The position numbers and the translations under genes were made by a program. From the NCBI GenBank assembly GCA_003024985.2, contig PXIH01S0043877.1: 10,597 bases of DNA; one strand, written 5' to 3'. Positions 7,897 through 10,597 of this stretch are shown here, piece by piece. Position 1 is the first letter of the stretch, and each line of letters opens with the position of its first letter. The notes under the pieces are model-generated. The model saw nothing but the letters and a program-made list of their open reading frames with translations. It was not told the origin of the DNA and did no database searches. This stretch comes from Euperipatoides rowelli (Eukaryota; Onychophora; Udeonychophora; Euonychophora; Peripatopsidae).

Positions 7897-8508
7897 CTAA
7901 TTTGTCCTCTCTAGTTGTTTGTATTTGTCACTCAAGCCTAATTCATTGGTTTTAAATAGTCCAAATAATTTGCTAGACTTGTCACCCATCTCTTTATTTA
8001 CGAGCAATGTGGTTCCACAGCAGAAGTCTGTTCTATTTTGTGATTGGCTGTTTGCCATATCACGTGACTTATCCTTCTTGAACTGGAGCTTTACAGTGCG
8101 ATGTTCGCAATCTATCAGGGCATCGTATCTGTCACACCAGTCGTACCCCAAAATAATCTGGAATGCAACTCTCAACTGCAACCTGACCACGCACATTGGT
8201 TGTGATAAAATTTTGTTCGAGACTTTAAAGTTTATATTAGTTTTAACTCCCTGCATTGTTTGTTTAGATACCGGAGATTTAATGGACACCGCCATCGTTG
8301 TTGCTTTTACATCTGCCCTATTAGTAGAAACTTTGACCCAAGTTTCATTAAATTTGGTGAGGTCAACTATTTCATTACCATTGAAGCTGTCTGATTCTTT
8401 AAAAAAATGGCTCTTAAGTTCTACATACTGTATAGAAGCCCTGACTATAATTTCGTGGATTGTCCAAGGATGAAATAGGCCATTGGAACAAGAAACACTA
8501 ACCTGCAA
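7897..8508 (-). pseudogene. Gypsy-type aspartic protease (retropepsin) remnant
   Basis: The 203-codon open segment ends at TAG 7899-7897 and begins just after TGA 8511-8509. The diagnostic part is near residues 117-142: an ILGYDW motif followed by RYDALIDCEHR, the usual C-terminal signature of Gypsy retropepsins, which cut the Gag-Pol polyprotein. Upstream, IHEIIVRAS then QYVELKSHFF (about residues 18-37) aligns with the flanks of the active-site loop, but the catalytic D-S/T-G triplet is absent, as if a few codons were deleted. The segment after about residue 150 is the usual spacer before reverse transcriptase. It is in frame with the reverse transcriptase segment that follows. The upstream gag portion is not recognisable. 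Confidence 0.75.
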
Positions 8509-8511
8509 TCA

Positions 8512-10101
8512 ACAAAGATTTTATGTAATGACTGAAATAGTGTCATTAGAGCTAAACAAAATAATAAACATTAAATGATGAACAATATTTCTGTTAATGC
8601 TTGCAAGGAATTATGAGTACTACAGCAGCAAGAATTAATTAAACAACAAACAAGAACTTATCAAGACAGCTATAAAAATTAAAAGCTACCAAATTTAGGC
8701 AATTAATACTATGAAAATAGAACTTGATTCACAGGAACCCCTGTTGAATACCAATAAAAGAAATTGGAACTATCAAAACAATTAAATAACTAATTTTGAC
8801 CATTGATGCTGAAGAAGAGATAAACAGGGATGACAGATGGGACCATTTTTCATTGATTCATTAAATAGTCAGCTGACCCATTCAATTAGTGTCTACCCAA
8901 TAATGACTGTCAAGTGGTTTTTAGCAACAGTCCAATTATGCAGATGAACTACCAGTATAAAAACAAAATCCTGTGATTTTTACAGGGTCAGAACAATAAT
9001 TTTCAGTCGAGTAACTATCCCAATCAGATCCGCTACTAGTTAATTGGTGAACTCAGTGCTGTCTTAGACTTGTTAACACCCTACAGGCTGGAGAAGCCAC
9101 TGTGTTAATCAAGCAAATATAAAGAAAAAGCTAATTAAATTAATTAAGCCCATAGATGTCTCAAGACATTATAGATAGAGATAGTCAGGCTTTTGAAATC
9201 AAATAAAATTAGCTCAGCAGAGTAGACTGGTAAATCATTGGATCCCGCAAGACTTCGCACAGGATCAGAGGTGCCAACTCTCACAGCAATTGTGCGGTCC
9301 AAGTTTGAATTTAACATGTACTTTAACCTCTTATAATTAGCACTGCTTAACTTCATTAACTATAACATTTGAAATTTGCTATGAATCAATTAACATCATC
9401 TACGATCAATTAGTCAATCACTGAACCTAAAATATACAGAATTGCTTACTTCGATAGATCTAGATCTAATTTAAAAATCACATTGAACAATTCATTGGTT
9501 GAATAGGATACATAACTGAAGCAGACCTATAATAACTATATCAGCTAAATTTTACCCATGGACTTTATATTATAAAAAAAATAATAGGACTATATTTAAT
9601 GTGAAATTAAGTTTATTTGTAATTCAATAGAGCAATATTCAGTTATTACCAATTAATTGTGTTATTATGACCCATGTTTATAATATGTATATTGAACAAT
9701 TGTATAAGGTAATAGTGTTTATGAATGAGGGTGATGCCATTTTCTGGCTCATTTTAGACTTTAATAATCTGTTGGAAAATTTTGGAATTTTAAGCATAGA
9801 GAGAACAGCCTATCCAATTAAGTTAAATATATTGTAAATTAATTCCGTTCAAAATTGTTAATTTAAAATAACTGTAAATTTATTACTAATACACCATAAT
9901 GACACCACCCCATTCATATTATTTTATCAGAAGAGATATTGCCTTCTGCCAATTTTTTGAAATAATCACCTATGATCAAGAGGATTAAGAAACAATCATA
10001 TTAACCAGAGAAATATTACCTCAGAGAGATATAAATATATCCAATACTGTGGAAGTATCATTGTTGATTAATAGTGGTTAGGCCAGACTACAGAAACTTA
10101 A
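8512..10101. other. AT-rich non-coding stretch; gag or LTR not recognisable
   Basis: This is where gag and the 5' LTR of the minus-strand retrotransposon would be expected. I see no zinc-knuckle motif, no primer-binding site, and no long repeat shared with 4700-5140. The only longer open frame (minus, 9356-9144) has no recognisable motif and starts at a non-AUG or weak position. A somewhat GC-richer patch lies at 9240-9300. The sequence lacks the TAGGCTA word common in 1-4830, which would fit foreign origin. No catulin exon 2 was seen on the plus strand. Confidence 0.45.
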
Positions 10102-10124
10102 TCTTATACATAAAAATGAAAGTT

Positions 10125-10139
10125 TGTCTGTCTGTCTGT
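10125..10139 (+). repeat. Short TGTC microsatellite
   Basis: About three and a half TGTC/TCTG units lie 23 bases inside the proposed Helitron 5' end. Similar short repeats at the same place are typical of this class of element in invertebrates. Confidence 0.7.
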
Positions 10140-10302
10140 TCACTATACAAATTCACAGTTTTAGAAATAGAGGCTTGAAATTTTGCACAAATGTCTCTTT
10201 CAACTCTGGCCCGGTTATAGGCTATTTAAATTTGAGCTGGGTCATTCACAGAGGGGCAAAAAGCCCTTTAAAGTATTTAACCAATCAGAGTGCAGCAAAG
10301 TT

Positions 10303-10597
10303 ATTTTTGGGCGGGAATAAACATTCTAAATGAGAATAATGCTAAGCAGATTATTTGGCAGCAAAATTATTATTAGCCTAGAGAATAATGGTAAGCAGAT
10401 TTCTGGCACAAAGTTATAATTAAATGTTTATTATAATAAAAGGGAAAGATATTAACGAATATAATACAGAATCTATCTATCTATTATTGTCTGATAGTTT
10501 TGGTGGGGGGAAAAACGTTCTAAATGAGAATAATTGTAAACAGATTTTTGGGCAGCAAATTTAGTATTAAATATTTTATTATCATAAAAGGGAAAGA
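10303..10597 (+). repeat. Imperfect internal repeats of the right-hand element
   Basis: The phrase GAGAATAAT-G-TAAGCAGAT starts at 10332, 10381 and 10526 with minor changes. Copies one and three share a longer block: G-rich stretch, TTCTAAATGAGAATAAT, then GGCAGCAAA (about 10303-10378 and 10496-10575). Copies two and three share a downstream block ending ATAAAAGGGAAAGA (10449 and 10597). Spacings are 49 and 145 bases, so copies have lost or gained internal pieces. A TCTA microsatellite sits between them at 10472-10483. The last copy is cut by the window edge. Confidence 0.7.

Larger units (their letters stand above)
5144..8508 (-). mobile_element. Decayed Ty3/Gypsy-type LTR retrotransposon, pol region
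   Basis: On the minus strand the domains run protease, reverse transcriptase, RNase H, integrase core, GPY/F module and an acidic tail. RNase H before integrase is the Ty3/Gypsy order, not Ty1/Copia. The reading frame alternates between two phases: 8508 to about 7201, then to about 6195, then back to about 5445, then again to 5144. Eleven in-frame stops interrupt it (7899-7897, 7383-7381, 7296-7294, 7156-7154, 7039-7037, 6715-6713, 6508-6506, 6505-6503, 6135-6133, 5925-5923, 5685-5683). No gag with zinc knuckles, no env, no primer-binding site and no paired LTRs were found. It is a non-functional relic, probably antisense inside the catulin intron. Confidence 0.9.
10102..10597 (+). mobile_element. 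5' end of a Helitron-type element (partial)
   Basis: The sequence A|TCTTATACATAAAAATGAAAG followed by TTTGTCTGTCTGTCTGTTC resembles the 5' starts of many invertebrate Helitrons: TC after a host A, then a GAAAG block and a T/G/C short repeat. The following part (10160-10270, with TTGAAATTTTGCACAAATG and AGAGGGGCAAAAA) has the look of the conserved subterminal zone of such elements. It is followed by tandem repeats and runs off the right edge. It has the same orientation as the 3' end at 1-133. No Rep/helicase coding sequence is in view, so a non-autonomous copy is likely. The assignment rests on terminal pattern alone. Confidence 0.5.

Noticed and set aside
7289-7900. Two plus-strand frames of 77 and 97 codons
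   Set aside because: Both are antisense to reverse transcriptase motifs and carry no signal of their own.
7919-8473. Plus-strand 184-codon open frame
   Set aside because: It lies antisense to the protease remnant, which has clear family motifs. Its peptide shows no motif, so it is a shadow.
9260-9285. TGGCACC on the minus strand as a primer-binding site
   Set aside because: The following bases do not look like the complement of a tRNA T-arm and acceptor end, and no LTR end precedes it.
9144-9356. Minus-strand 70-codon frame upstream of pol, considered as gag
   Set aside because: It lacks zinc-knuckle Cys/His spacing or any gag-like motif, and a single short frame in this DNA is expected by chance.
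10124-10333. Plus-strand 69-codon frame at the right
   Set aside because: It starts in the TGTC microsatellite at a non-ATG codon and lies in the subterminal part of a Helitron-like element.
1-10597. CRISPR array, tRNA or rRNA genes, bacterial operon
   Set aside because: No regularly spaced repeats with unique spacers, no cloverleaf-type sequences and no bacterial gene spacing were seen. The splice signals and transposons point to a eukaryote.

Overview
The window looks like AT-rich nuclear DNA from an invertebrate animal. It has long non-coding stretches, many A/T homopolymers, GT-AG splice signals and transposon debris, with no bacterial gene layout. The strongest taxonomic anchor is a short plus-strand exon (2867-2953) whose peptide matches the N-terminus of alpha-catulin, a metazoan vinculin/alpha-catenin relative. 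Repeated words such as TAGGCTA, TAGGCCTA and ACCGGTA made me think of a marine invertebrate, perhaps an echinoderm, but I cannot prove that.

Layout, left to right. Positions 1-133 look like the 3' end of a Helitron-type element (purine-rich repeats, then a CTAG terminus). Positions 134-2297 are AT-rich with no firm gene. At 2298-2384 (minus) and 2867-2953 (plus) lie two candidate first coding exons, head to head, each 29 codons long and each ending at a phase-0 GT donor. The roughly 480 bases between their starts would be a shared divergent promoter. Positions 2954-5143 are non-coding and probably intron 1 of the catulin gene. Positions 5144-8508 (minus) hold the ruined pol region of a Ty3/Gypsy-type LTR retrotransposon, in the order protease, reverse transcriptase, RNase H, integrase with a GPY/F module, and an acidic tail. 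Positions 8512-10101 are AT-rich with no recognisable gag or LTR. From about 10102 to the end is what looks like the 5' end of a second Helitron-type element, with internal repeats.

The retrotransposon is dead. I count eleven in-frame stops and three frame changes. Part of the reverse transcriptase and the protease active-site motif appear to be missing, and key catalytic residues of both reverse transcriptase (YLDN) and integrase (Thr for Glu) are replaced. If the catulin gene continues rightward, this element sits antisense inside its first intron; exon 2 was not found in the window, so that is inference.

I found no convincing new molecular system. The most useful items are the divergent pair of very short first exons, missed by length-based ORF calling, the uORF that ends two bases before the catulin start, and the unexpectedly open tail of an otherwise wrecked pol.
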